64,000 nucleotides of DNA, taken from assembly GCA_032690845.1 (NCBI GenBank), contig CM064430.1, forward strand, positions 50,193,882 through 50,257,881. The letters run 5' to 3'. How positions within the stretch are numbered: position 1 is the stretch's first letter; the number at the start of each line of letters is the position of its first letter. The notes below the pieces were generated by a model. That model ran no database searches. It saw only the letters and a program-made list of their open reading frames with translations, and had not been told where the DNA came from. Origin of the DNA: Eleusine coracana subsp. coracana (lineage: Eukaryota > Streptophyta > Magnoliopsida > Poales > Poaceae). The position numbers were made by a program, and so were the translations under genes. Below, one piece after another: positions 46,900-58,200 of the stretch.

Positions 46900-49660
46900 C
46901 TCGTATTCATGCACTAAATTATCACATGGTAAATAGTCCACTAATCAGATTGATTAATAAATAATATACAAAACAAATCAATTAAGGAAATAATAAATAC
47001 ATAAATAAATAAGCTTTCCTTATTTTCTGATAATGGTAGCTCCTGTTCAGCAAGTACGAGTAGCTCTCGATAAAGTGTAGTTTATTGTTTGGCCGACAAC
47101 GCCAGATGAGGGCCGATCAATCAGCTTTCTCAATTCCTAATTTGTATGGTCTGCCAAGCTTGTCCGCCGTCGTCCACGATAAAGATCGTTGTCGATGAAG
47201 TATGATCGATCGGTATGATGAGGCATAATATGGCAGTTATACGCCAAGCATCAATGACAATCCACCTTGTCCTTCCATGTTCGGCTGTGCATGCACTCGC
47301 CGTTTGATTACTTCACCATGCTTTGTGCAACTTGCTCAGTGTCAATGCAATAAGGCATCACGTAAAGAATACTAGCTAACCAAATTGATTAGCGTAATAA
47401 TATAATGCAGAAAGATTAAACAAAGGATCTTCCCTGTCTTCTGGGCATGTACTAGTCAGAAAACTAGGTCGATGCTAGTTATCTTCTGATTGAACGACTC
47501 GTTGCGTCACCGAATTACTTGAGCCACTGGCCATGTAGACGAACCATTGCATCATCAAATTGCCGAGTCATCAGCCTAGTGACGACTTGACTCGCCATCT
47601 TTATCATCAGCCTTTTCACAACAACAAGCACGTGATCATGAACATCGTACAATCGACAACGGCATGGATGATCAACTCATACATACATGCCAAAAGAGTA
47701 TGTCACATAATAAGTATTCTACGAATCATATATTGATTATCATTATATCAGCAGTAAAATAATATGGAGGAAATAAAGAATGAACAAAGCTTTCCCTGTT
47801 GTAGGAGAACCAAATCGATGTGCAGCTATCGTAGCTCCCTTGGCCATCTGACTCGCCGTCGTTGAGGTCGATCAGGTGCAATAGCATATGGCGGCCGCTG
47901 CTGCATACACGTTGATCCCTATAATAGTACGCGTGCACGTTGGTTGCTGCCTCGTCTGAATCGCTGCATACACATTGATAGTTGGTCACGTGTCGATTGA
48001 TGCCGGTGACGTGGTCCTGCCAATCTGAGCTCGTCGTTCGCTGCATCGTCGATCATGCTGTGGACCGATGCTTGATGTTGACGCACTATTCAGCGCAAGC
48101 GAAATCAAGCTGGTCTCCATGCAGCTCGCATCGTCCATGCCAAAATCAATCACATGATAAGTATTCGAATTAACCAGATTGATTCGTGTATGTGGAATAA
48201 AATATCAAGAATAGAATAAGGAAATAATCTTCCCTAATTTCCAGAACATGAACGACTTGGACTCCAGGTCATTTCGATGGCACCCTGCCTTTGGATCTCC
48301 ATGCAACCGACTGAGGTGCGGAGTCGTGCCTGTCAGCGCCGCCACCGGGACTGCATGCCTGCACCGCTGTGGGGACTCCCTCAGCGAGTCGATCGGTGAT
48401 ATGAAAGCCACGCAGCTACTACGGTGCCAATTGCCCATTGGATGTCAAGGCGAGATCATGATCTGATGACTCCGCGTAACTGGTTCATGCACAAAACAAA
48501 AGGAATCCAAAAATAATACGCGGCAGTCAATCCGGCTAATCAGACTAATAAGACTAATTAGGATGCAAGATTGAATAATTAAGGAATAACACGTTATTAG
48601 GTAAAAACTATCATGTGAATAATAAAAGAATAATAAATTTCCCTTCCACAAGTAAGAAACCTTGACAAGTTAGCAACATGCATGAAAGTCATGTCAACAT
48701 TAATCACGCTCTAAACCGAGTCAAAGGATCAAATCACTCGGCAGCTTGCCAAGTCACCGAGTTGTCTGATTGCCGCGTCGATAAGCCACGCCAACAATCA
48801 GACAGTAGATTGTTGGACGATGGCGCTAATCAATGTCGTTGGTGGCACGTTCCTCCCAGATGTATGGTCGCTATCTTCCCTTTTCAGCTTTTTCTCCACC
48901 AGCGCCGTCAATCTTGCTACGAACTCGATACGTAGTATCGCTCGCACAGCCCGGCACCCACGAAGTCAAGTAAAAGTAGCAGAGATTCGCCTCAACGCCG
49001 GCCTGCCCGTGAGTGGATTTGATCTAGCTGATTGAATATCGATGCAAAGCTTGTCCTCCAGGCATGATGGACAATTGAAACCCATTAGACACCAATCACG
49101 ATCAAAGCCACTAGCAAGGCATGATGGCTTCGTGTAGTAACTCATTCATGCAAAACAGAAAGAGTGTAGAGGCATTACGTGTTGAATATTCTACTAACCA
49201 CATTGATTAGTAAATAAGGAATAAAATAACAGGGAAAGAAGAAAGAAAAAGAGTCTTCCCTGTGCACGATGTGTGTATAGCTTCGTTCGAAGCTGATTCA
49301 CGAAACTGGCTAATCACCGATTAGATCTCGACGAGTTTGTTGACTCCTCAGCAACTGAATTATCAAGTGTTGCAACAAGTCACGTGGCAATCCACCGAGT
49401 TGAAACATCGAATCACTCGGCGGGTCGCCAAGTCGTCAAAATCCTCCAATGCTCGTCAATAAGCAGCATGAGCAATCAGGTGATAGATCGTTGAGTGATG
49501 GCGTTGATCACGATGGTGAAGCCGTCTTCCATGCAACTCATATTCGTGCAAGAAACATTAAGTAATTAATATTTCACTTAATCAAAGCGATTAGCTTATA
49601 GGGAATAGAATAACAAGAAAAGAATAAAAAATTGAAAGGCTTCCCTGCTAGCGCAAGCAG
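46900..49660. repeat. Divergent ~0.35-0.65 kb tandem repeats in the LTR element
   Basis: A motif recurs near 46921, 47355, 47700, 48150, 48485, 49140 and 49550. It consists of catgca..aacaa, a (a)taagtattc-like string, taacca.attgatta, a run of aataaaataac..aaagaa, then cttccctg. The sequence between is rich in words such as gccgagtcgtca and gagtcatc. Copies are well diverged. Confidence 0.65.
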
Positions 49661-49872
49661 ATGCAATGATGACGCCGAATATTTAATTCAGTTCTTGTCC
49701 TCGTGTACGGTCACGAAATCGACTCGGAGTTAGTTGCACGACTCCAACGCCTCGTCGGATGGAATTGTTGTCTCCGCTTTATATCTGCCAATGAAGATCC
49801 ATCTTTTTCTAAATGCTTGGTCATCGAACTCGACAAGCCGATCATCACGCTGCCCCTTTCTGACGCGCCAAC

Positions 49873-50080
49873 TATCGACACTAATATCGACAGTGGATCA
49901 TAGGGCTACTCATGATCCTTGTGTATCGGTAGAGGCATGCGCGAGACCGAAAGTCGATGTATACACAAGATGCAAGATTTAGACAGGTTCAGGCCTCCCG
50001 AAAGATAACAACCCTATGTCCTGTGTTCTGTTGTATATTATGCCGGATGATCCATGAGAGAGCCCCTACCCCTCCTTATA
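49873..50080 (-). repeat. 5' LTR of the non-autonomous element, truncated
   Basis: Matches the first half of the left LTR (ctaatatcgacagt..gatcatagggctactcatgatcc). It stops at cccctccttata, followed by array sequence. About 215 bp of the outer part is lost. The terminal TG has mutated to TA. On the minus strand GTTGGCGCGTCAG, a PBS-like site, follows directly. Confidence 0.7.
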
Positions 50081-50864
50081 AGCTCGGCAACGATGCTGAA
50101 GGTTATGTGCTTGACGAATTACTAGTGGTCTAATCTTCATGACACGCTTGATCCAATGTTGGAGGTGAGCCCTAGTCCCTAACACATCATGTGCATTCTG
50201 ATTCCTACCTTTGCATCCCTTGTTGCGTTCATGTTTGCGCTATTTGTTTCTTTCACCTCGATGTCTTACTATTTAATCTCAGATTATGGTTTGTGATGTT
50301 GGTCACTCTCACATGTTTTTAGGGTTCATCGATTGACTCCATTCACAGAGTAAAAGTTTTATATCCTGAAGACACAATGATAACATCAATCATGGAATCT
50401 TTAGGCAAATATGGGGGGATGTAGTGTACATGAGCTCGACTGCGATTGATGTGGGTTTTGCGTAATTTCTTTTATGTGAATTTTGTGGTTAGGGATCTAT
50501 GGATATGGTATGCCTTTTTATCAAACAAACCCTACTCAATATATTCGAGTTTGTGATTTCCTTATTTGAAAAACTGAATTACTTCTTCATTGTGTTTGTT
50601 TCCTATTTTGAAATTTTTGGTCACTTCTAGTAAATATGTATGGTGGATTGCTTTGATTTATGTTAAGTTTCATCACCATTGGATGTTGATAGTTTTGTGC
50701 ATATGTATGTATTGAATGGTGGTATTATTGGCAATTCGAGGGAGCCTGCTCAATGCTTAACCTAGGCTCCACAACCCAGACCTATACCATAAAGGTGCAA
50801 GTTCAAAGTCATTTTGGGAAGAAGTTTGTAAAAATATGAGAAACACCCATGAAGATGAAGCAGG

Positions 50865-51122
50865 GTGCAAACAATTATTAGAAGAAGAATAATAATAAGT
50901 GGAAGTTCAATCCAAAAGGATGTACTTAGCCATTACAAAACTATTAACCATTTCCAACTCCATGAAAAGACAAATGATGGGGAATGGCCTTGCAAGAGGA
51001 ATGATGGCAAGAAATGGCGGTGTAAATCCACTATGGAGCCCAACTCCATGTGCCGCAACCATTTACATAGGAAAAGCAAGCCCGAAGAAGTAGCTCGAAG
51101 GTCACTGCCAAGTCATCAATGA
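50865..51122 (+). pseudogene. WRC-motif fragment, unit 10
   Basis: The frame contains GEWPCKRNDGKKWRCKS, then NSMCRNHLHRKSKPEEVARR and the SLPSHQ end shared with unit 8. Zinc ligands are intact (Lys to Asn between the last Cys and His). Confidence 0.6.
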
Positions 51123-51440
51123 CTAAGGCTTTAAGTAGTCCAATGTTAGCTTGAATGAATGCATTGACTAGTTTCAATATAGCTTCGATGAAGACTTTAG
51201 CAAGATCCAAGCCAGGTGCTCCGAGTGTTGCATCTGGTTCCGAAGAAATATTTTTAGTGACCATGCTGCCTAGGACGAGGTAGCCACACAAGAAGAAGAA
51301 AATGGATGACAATTTTAGTGGACCATTCTACTACTATAACTTGTCCATGTCATAAATTAGGAAGTAAAAAATCATGTGAAAATTATTGCTAGTGTTGAAA
51401 AAAAAAATCTTCACATGAATATAATATTGCCAAGGCTGGA

Positions 51441-52011
51441 CATGAAGATATTCTGCCACTAAAGCTCTAGAGCAAGGTTACACCTCACATGATGAAGGAT
51501 GGGATGGCAACTACATTAACGAGATCAACAACGCTAATCAGTTCTGTGTTACTAAAAAATTTGTAACACATAGTTTTTGTTTTCCAAAAATGTGTTGCAA
51601 GAAAGAATAAAAACGGATTGCTAGAAGGGGAAGCAAAGCAGAAGGTCTAAATTCATCTCAACAACAGCGAACAACCGTGATTCAGGCTCCGGAGACGAGA
51701 AAACAGCAACGTTATAAAGGTCATTTTTTTCACCTCTTAAAGCCGAATCATATTATAATGTCGGCGGTATGCTGTAACTAAGAAACATGGGTCTTTAGTG
51801 TGTCTAGCCTAAATATGATATTTACGGTGTGTTGAATCCAAATCAACGTTTTTATAGTGTTCCATATCCCATTTTTCCTAATAATTAATATTACAGCTGC
51901 TACATGGATCGATACGTTTGACATTACCTAGACTGGACTTAACAGACTGTCTTCCATCTCCATGTTGACCGATGACCAATATGCAACCCCACTGAGGGAG
52001 CACTGCAAACT
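51441..52011. other. Intergenic, no gene recognised
   Basis: Between the array and the orphan GH17 promoter. AT-rich, with no recognised element or reading frame. Confidence 0.5.
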
Positions 52012-52745
52012 TACCATAATAAGCAACAGGATTGTAGTTCGCCAGAATTAGATTAGTTTTTACCAAGTCAAGTTGACGAGCTTTGGAACGTAGCATATGA
52101 ATAAAATGTGTCTGCTTGTGGAGTCAAGTCGTCGTTATGGCGCGGCAGCGGAGTGTGGTCGACATCTCGACGAACAAGTTGGCCTACTGTGGGAAGGTGA
52201 AGTCAGATATTAGGTTCATACGCATGTATGAATGCACTAGCTACTTGTACGACAGTTCGTCCGCAGTATTCCCTTCATTTTAAAATATAAGTATTTGTTG
52301 ACTTTTGAAAATATATTTAATTCTTTATCTTATTTAAATTTTTATGACAAATATGAAAATAAATAAATCACATATGAAATGTATCTAATAATAAAATATA
52401 TTATAACAAATAAATATTTTTAATAAAATTTTTTAAATAAAATAAAAGATCAAAAATAATTGTTAAAGTCAATAAATATTTAAATTTTGGGATGGAGCTA
52501 GGGAGTAGGACCCAAGGGGTGCTGATGTTCGGCTTGTGACGCAAAAGTTCGAACTCATGGAAATTGCAGCCCAGTCGTCGCGAGTCGCCGCCGGCCCTAC
52601 GGTGGGACACATGAAAATGCAGCACGTCGACCATGGCTATAAATCCCTTGCACTCCATTGTGTTCGGCACACAGTTGATCGGTCTCTCGCACATCACCAA
52701 AGCAGAGCATCATTCCATGGCGCGTGCGGGATGATACATATATAT
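52012..52745 (+). pseudogene. Orphan GH17 promoter and start codon
   Basis: It repeats the promoter of gene 2 (54549-55060) in order. First comes cttaccataataagcaacag, then caagtcaagttgac..agctttggaacgtagcatatg. Then, after a MITE (52269-52505), tgctgatgttcggc, attgcagcccagtcg, the TATA box (52638-52643), ttgatcggtctctcgcacatc, and cattccATGGCG (ATG 52717). The frame ends after five codons (MARAG-stop). What follows resembles the intron 1 string gatgatacatatatat of gene 2, so exon 1 is mostly deleted. No GH17 barrel follows. This is the 5' end of a third, lost family member. Confidence 0.75.
52269..52505. mobile_element. Stowaway-like MITE a
   Basis: AT-rich 237-bp element with inverted ends (ttcccttcattttaaaa ... 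ttttgggatggagctagggag) and flanking TA dinucleotides, the Tc1/Mariner-type target. It sits inside the orphan promoter and is absent from the gene 2 promoter. Confidence 0.65.
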
Positions 52746-54036
52746 ATCGCATTCTTCTCCCCCGCGCGTGCGCAACGTCGCACATGCTCCTCCGCACGGT
52801 GCCGACTCCTCTGTTCCTCTCTGCTCCTCCCCGTCTTACGCTCATCTGCTCTCTTCCTCTGCTCAAGGGCGAGGCTGCCTCCATCCCCCGGATTCATACG
52901 ATTAATTAGCGTGCAAGCATCGCGCTTGGCGATGGATCCCAGGCCAGTGGCTTCGATGCAGGTTCATCAATCACCAAGTTCGCGTTCTCTCACGTGTGCA
53001 AGTGGTTCAACCGATACCATGCTCAAATGTCCAAGTGGCATCACTCGTACATTGTATGCCGTCACCATACTCTGCAGCCTGCTCTGAACTCTGAAAGTCT
53101 GAATAAGCAAGCGACGATCCCGATCCACCGATCCGCTACCTTCGTTTTCTCAGTAAGTACTACTGACTTAATAATAAAATAACTTAAGTCAACACTGTCG
53201 TTAGATATATTTCTCTTAGTGCAATGTAATTATGGGAAGCAATGTACACTTGTCACGTTAGGTAGTAACCGGTTCCGTTCAGAAAAAGAATATATCTTAG
53301 CAGTCAGATCGTCGGAAGGACAACGATTTGGATAACTTTAAATCCTGCTAAATGATGGACACATGCGCTGCCTACTTCGTTTTCAGTGTTGAACAACAAT
53401 CACAACGTACAGCTTATCTCCTTGCACGACTAAATATATAGATCTTTGAGCAGTGTTAGGTTTTGATTTAGTGTGACTTTGGAAATCGTTGATAGAAGTT
53501 CTTGATATAAAAGGTGGAGATAACTTTACCTATATGAATCTAGTACTTTGGGTTGAGGTAGCCTGGATCTGCTGTCGCCCGTGTCAATAGGTCTATTGTA
53601 AGCTAGGCTGGCAGCATGGACGTGATTCTTTCTCTCTCTGGCTGCTCGCTTGACAACTAGCCTGATAGTTTAACAAGTGGTACCAAAGTCGTGGTTCAAA
53701 ACTTGAAATATCTCATAGGCCTCACATGTATATCTATCCATTGGAATGAGTCTCTTGGACCACATAATGCGTGGTGGATGAGATTGTTGGATGACATACC
53801 AAAAATTTATGACGATAGAGATATATTAACATAAAAGATGAATGAAACCTCACCTATCTATAGTGTCTATGTGAGTCAAGTCCACTAACTGAGGAAGGAC
53901 AAAACAAAAATATCCTTTTGGTTGAATATCGACCCCACAAAAAAGTATTGTATATTCAATGAAAAGAGAACATCTGATAGAAGTACGTAATAGAGAAGTC
54001 GTGTTAATGCATATGCTTACATCTCCTCTTTTATTA
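52746..54036. other. Intergenic between orphan promoter and gene 2
   Basis: 52750-53100 is GC-rich with open frames on both strands that I do not recognise. The remainder is AT-rich. A transcript from the orphan promoter would run into this segment, but no gene is identifiable. Confidence 0.45.
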
Positions 54037-54269
54037 CTTTCTCTGTTTTAAAATTGTTGTCACCATTGACTTTTTCACTATCTTTGAACATTCATCTTAT
54101 TCAAAAAGTTTTAAAATTATAATATATTTTCTTTTTATTTGTTTTATCACTAGACAAAATTTAAATATAAATTATAGCTTTTTATATTGACATAAATATT
54201 TTAAATAAGACGAGTGATCAAAGATAATAAAAAAAGTCAATGACAACAACAATTTTGGAACAAATGGAG
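54037..54269. mobile_element. Stowaway-like MITE b
   Basis: A 233-bp element with terminal inverted repeats (ctttctctgttttaaaattgttgtca ... acaacaattttggaacaaatggag) flanked by TA. Same family as the element at 58284-58515. Confidence 0.75.
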
Positions 54270-54271
54270 TA

Positions 54272-54278
<7 letters not shown>

Positions 54279-54317
<39 letters not shown>
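54279..54317. repeat. (AT)n microsatellite
   Basis: About 38 bases of AT dinucleotides next to the MITE. Confidence 0.9.
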
Positions 54318-54322
<5 letters not shown>

Positions 54323-54964
54323 ATTTTTATTTTTCTAAATTTTATCTGTTTAAAAGTTATAGTTGGATATGAACTACATAGATCCATTTAGACAGTTAAA
54401 TCTTCATAAAATCTAATGACACTTATCTTCTCTTTTCCGGCTAACTTAATAATTTTGTAACTTTGAGAGCATAATATGATGACTATTTTTATCTTCAAAT
54501 ATTAAGATAATAGATAGATGGATGCTGACTGAAGGACCGATATGGAACCTTACCATAATAAGCAACAGGATTGCAGTTTGCCGGAACTAGATTTGTCTTT
54601 TCCAAGTCAAGTTGACCAGCTTTGGAACGTAGCATATGAATAAAACGTGGGCGTATGTGGAGTCAAGTCGTCGTTGGTTTGCCCCGACGAGGGACGTAGG
54701 AAGGCGGCAGCCAAACGTGGTCGAGGAACAAGTTGGCCTACTGGGCAGTGAGATAAAATGTTAGGCACATACGCATGTACGAATTGCACATGGGCCGACA
54801 CTTGCTACTTGTACGCCGTTGGTGCGTAGTAGGATAGGACCGAGGCGGGGCTGACTGCTGATGTTCGGCGTTTAACGCACAAGTTCGAGCTCGAGGAAAT
54901 TGCAGCCCAGTCGCCGCGCCGGCCCTACGGTGGGACCCATGAAAGCGCACACGTCGACGATGGC

Positions 54965-54970
54965 TATAAA
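54965..54970 (+). promoter_or_regulatory. TATA box of GH17 gene 2
   Basis: TATAAA in tggctataaaatccc, 78 bp before ATG 55048, conserved with the orphan copy at 52638. Confidence 0.75.
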
Positions 54971-55047
54971 ATCCCTTGCACTCCATTTGGTTCGGCGCAC
55001 ATCAGTTGATCGGTCTCTCGGACATCACCAAAGCAGAGCATCATTCC

Positions 55048-57002
55048 ATGGCGCTCGCTCGCTTCCTCGTCGTCCTCCTACTCGGCGCGCCGCTCCTCCT
55101 CTTCTCCTGTGCAGGTATTCTATAATCACAGCCATTGTTTTGATGATACATATATATCGTTGGGACCGGGATGGATTGAGTGGTGCATGACTCATGTTTT
55201 GTGTTGGCGTGCATTACATTGTGCAGAAGCTGGCGAGGTGGGCGTGAGCTACGGGAGGGTAGCCAGCAACCTCCCCCAGGACCAGGCGCAGGTGGCCAAG
55301 CTACTCAAGGATAACGGCATCACCAAGGTAAGGATATACGACACCGACCGTGACGTGCTGTTGTCGCTGGCCAACACCGGCATCAAGGTGATGGTGATGC
55401 TGCCCAACGACGACCTGGCTCGTGGCGTGGCCAGGACCCTGCCGAGCGCACTCGATTGGGTGCGGAATAACGTGGCAGCGTACTTACCGGCCACGAAAAT
55501 CACTGGCATCGCCGTCGGGAACGAGGTCTTCCATGAGAGGTCAGACCTGAACCCGCAGCTCGTGCAGTTCATGACCAATGTGCAGGCCGCTCTGGCGCAG
55601 CTGGGCCTCGCCGACACCGTGAAGGTGACCACGCCGATCGCGTTCTCGGCTATCGTGGACTCGTTCCCGCCGTCCAAGGGCAGGTTCTTGGACAACATCG
55701 CGGACTCGGTGATGAGGCCAATGCTCCAGTTCCTGCAGCAGACGGGATCGTTCCTCGCCATCAACCTGTACCCGTACATAGCAGAGTTGGATAACCCGAC
55801 ACAAATCCGCAACGATTACGCCTTGGGCAACTATGCGGCCGGCGTTCCCGCTGACGGTGTGACGTACCACAGCCTTCTGGACGCCCAGCTGGACGCCACA
55901 TACGCTGCCATGGCTAAGCTCGGTTTCTCCGATTCGCGGAGAAGGCTGGCAGGGTCCAGAGGTGTGAAAGTCTCTGTCACGGAGACAGGGCGCCCGTCAC
56001 GTGGAAAAGTCCATGGCGGGAGGCGTTTGATGGCGGCCGGGGATGGAGGGGATTCAATTACTGTGGCTAACGCCCAGACATACAACAACTACGTCATCAA
56101 CCGCGTGTTGGCTGGGAACACGGGCACCCCACAACACCCCGACGCCGATATGGACGTGTTCATCTTCGCCCTCTTCAACGAGAACGGCAAGGCCGGAGGC
56201 GAAATGGAGCAGAACTTCGGCTTGTTCTACCCCGACATGACCAAGGTCTACCAGTTCGACTTCCACGGCGGCCCGACGGAGACCTGGTGCGTGGCGAACC
56301 CGGCGGTCGGGGACGCGCGGCTGCAGGCGGCGCTAGACTTCGCGTGCGGCCAAGGCGGCGCGGACTGCAGCGCCATCCAGCCCGGAGCAAATTGCTTCCA
56401 ACCTGACACCAAGGCTGCGCATGCCTCTTATGCGTTCAACGACTACTACCGGCGCAAGGGTCGGGCTCCCGGGACATGTGACTTCAACGGCGCCGCCTCC
56501 ATCGTCAACCGGGCACCGGGTGAGTTTTCTGATCATATCTGTACCGGTTTCCTGATTGTAATCGTCCAAGAATCTTATCATGCATACATTTTCATTTTAT
56601 TGTTGTTCTAGACATCTGTTGGAGCTGGTGCGTGGCGAACGCCGCGGTTGGGCCCGCTCGGCTCCAGGCGGCGCTGGACTTCGCCTGCGGACACGGCGCA
56701 GACTGCAGCGCTATCCAGCCCGGGGCCAAGTGCTTCAAGCCAGACACTAAGGTCGACCATGCCACTTACGCACTCAATAGCTTCTACCAAAACAAGGGCC
56801 GCGCTGCCGGAATGTGCGACTTCAACGGTGTCGGCTCTGTCGTCTACCAGCCACAGAGTGAGAGTCCACGCTCGTCTCGTTTATCTCCTCTTGCAATGAC
56901 CATACATGGATCCTGAGAAAAATATAATAGTGACCTTACTGGTGTTTGAAACTCTGTTTTGCAGAGGTTGGAAACTGTGTGCTCCCGCCTTCGAGTGCCT
57001 GA
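55048..57002 (+). CDS. Secreted GH17 glucan endo-1,3-beta-glucosidase with two X8 (CBM43) domains (gene 2)
   Basis: Proposed exons are 55048-55114, 55227-56519, 56612-56857 and 56965-57002, all GT..AG and in frame, giving 547 residues. Exon 1 is the signal peptide (MALARFLVVLLLGAP...SCA). Exon 2 holds the GH17 barrel (EVGVSYGRVASNLP; AVGNEVFH with the proton-donor Glu; VTETGRPSRG with the nucleophile Glu) and the first X8 domain (WCVANPAV...GTCDFNG). Exon 3 is a second X8 domain (WCVANAAV...GMCDFNG). Exon 4 adds KVGNCVLPPSSA. X8 domains bind 1,3-beta-glucan, so the enzyme would be targeted to callose in the wall or at plasmodesmata. There is no hydrophobic C-terminal tail, hence no GPI anchor. 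Unusual: the near-invariant Trp of the GWP signature is Arg (codon CGC). An AATAAA lies at 57072. Confidence 0.88.
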
Positions 57003-57400
57003 ACGGCTGAGGTTCAACTCAAGACACAATGGAGAAGTTTGAGAAGCAGGCCGCATCACTTCCGAGCGCCGAATAAAGCTCCGCGCCCATGTCAACTACA
57101 AACTGGGTTGCGCGGCTATACATTCATCTATGAACGAGCAGTAAAAGCATGCTCGTCGAATAAATAATGATCCAAGAATTAGGAAGAACACATTTGAGTT
57201 TATACGTTCAGATTTCAATTTATATGTAAAAAGTCACTTGTATGGCCTATATTGAGTGAAGAACACGGTGCTTAAGATACTATGTTTCTATATGTTTTTT
57301 TTTTCCACATACATGGCATATGTTTGGTTGGTGTCCTTTAGGCAGCTTTGGCCGCCAGGCAGACTCAGGCATATGAGAGGCGCGGTGTGACCGCCAGCTG
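57003..57400 (+). repeat. 3' flank of gene 2, duplicated downstream (copy 1)
   Basis: Contains AATAAA (57072-57077). Segments ttcaactcaagacacaatgg, ccgcatcacttcc, aaactgggttgcgcggcta and ggttggtgtcctttaggcag recur in order at 57680-58160. Confidence 0.7.
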
Positions 57401-57659
57401 TGCAGCAACGGCTAGTTTTTGGAGTTCTGGCTATATGTACCTCTCTCAATCAAAAAATAATGCTTTCTCGTCCCTTGGCATTACATACCTGAGATATTTG
57501 AGCTTTCTACTCTCACACACAAGCTTTCATTGATCCATTGTGAGTGTGTGAGAATTTAGTATTTGTTCTTGAGTGATTTGAGCATTATGATACTAGTGTT
57601 TCATCATGTAAGCGTCATCGACTTGTAACTCTTAGAAGTTGCTGCATCCTAGTTGGCTT

Positions 57660-58200
57660 GATGGAGTGGAAACCGTGAGACCTTCAACTCAAAAAAACAA
57701 TGGTGAAGCTAGTTTGAGGCCGCATCACTTCCTTCGCCAGAATAAAGCTAGCCCACATGTCAGCTATAAACTGGGTTGCTCGGCTATGCACCTGTGAACT
57801 GGCACTAAAAGCATGCTTGTCGAACAAATATTTTTTATTTATTTTTAGATTAGGGTCCCTTACCAGGCCTTCATTGGAGACCTTTTCACAGGGCCGTGTG
57901 AGGCAGGGACGAACCCTCGTCGGCTTGGCTCCACCCTGCGCGTCCGCTCGTCTAATAAATAATGATCGAAGAACTAGGAACAACGACACATTTCAGATTG
58001 TACGTTCAGATTTCAATTTATATGAAAAATGTCCTTTGTGTGGCCTATATTGAGCGAACAGCACGGTGCTTATTTAGATAATATATTTCTTTATGTTTTT
58101 TTTGTTCCCAATACATTGAATATGTTTGGTTGGTGTCCTTAAGGCAGCTTGGCCGCCAGGCACGCAGAGCAGACTCAGCCGTATGAAATTGGACGCTTGG
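57660..58200 (+). repeat. Orphan copy of the GH17 3' flank (copy 2)
   Basis: It repeats the gene 2 3' flank (ccttcaactc..acaatgg, gaggccgcatcacttcc, ataaagct, aaactgggttgctcggctatg, ggttggtgtcc.taaggcag) without any coding exon before it. A 120-bp GC-rich insertion (57830-57950) splits it. Parts also match the gene 1 3' flank. Confidence 0.7.

Larger units (their letters stand above)
44308..50080 (-). mobile_element. Non-autonomous LTR retrotransposon
   Basis: LTRs at 44308-44734 and 49873-50080 (right copy truncated) are in direct orientation. A PPT-like run is inside the left LTR and a TTGGCGCG PBS-like site inside the right LTR, so it reads on the minus strand. The 5.1-kb interior has no gag or pol frame of any length. 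It holds divergent tandem repeats instead, so it would need proteins from another element. The superfamily is uncertain; the TGGCGC-type PBS is more usual in Ty3/gypsy elements. Confidence 0.75.
13944..51440 (+). repeat. Tandem array of about ten WRC-fragment units
   Basis: One long direct repeat family. Markers recur in constant order. Block A is attgaaagagttcaaag, at about 16734, 19390, 21056, 22707, 34856, 37449, 39042, 41047 and 44065. Block B is cttgatccaatgttggagg, near 13960, 17060, 19727, 35190, 37782, 39377, 50150 and others. Block C is ggaagttcaatccaaaaggatg. A WRC-encoding core follows, then a downstream tail. Spacing is 1.6, 2.0, 2.6 or about 3 kb, depending on whether the tail contains a LINE piece, a (CA)n tract and a 0.5-kb flank. 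Two LTR elements interrupt it. Units are listed separately. No unit encodes an intact protein that I can identify. Confidence 0.85.
44061..51440 (+). repeat. Array unit 10, split by the non-autonomous LTR element
   Basis: Block A runs to 44307. Array sequence resumes at 50081 (agctcggcaacgatgctgaag), with only about 25-30 bp of array lost. It then has B, C, WRC and a LINE-free tail ending near 51440, the right edge of the array. Confidence 0.8.
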
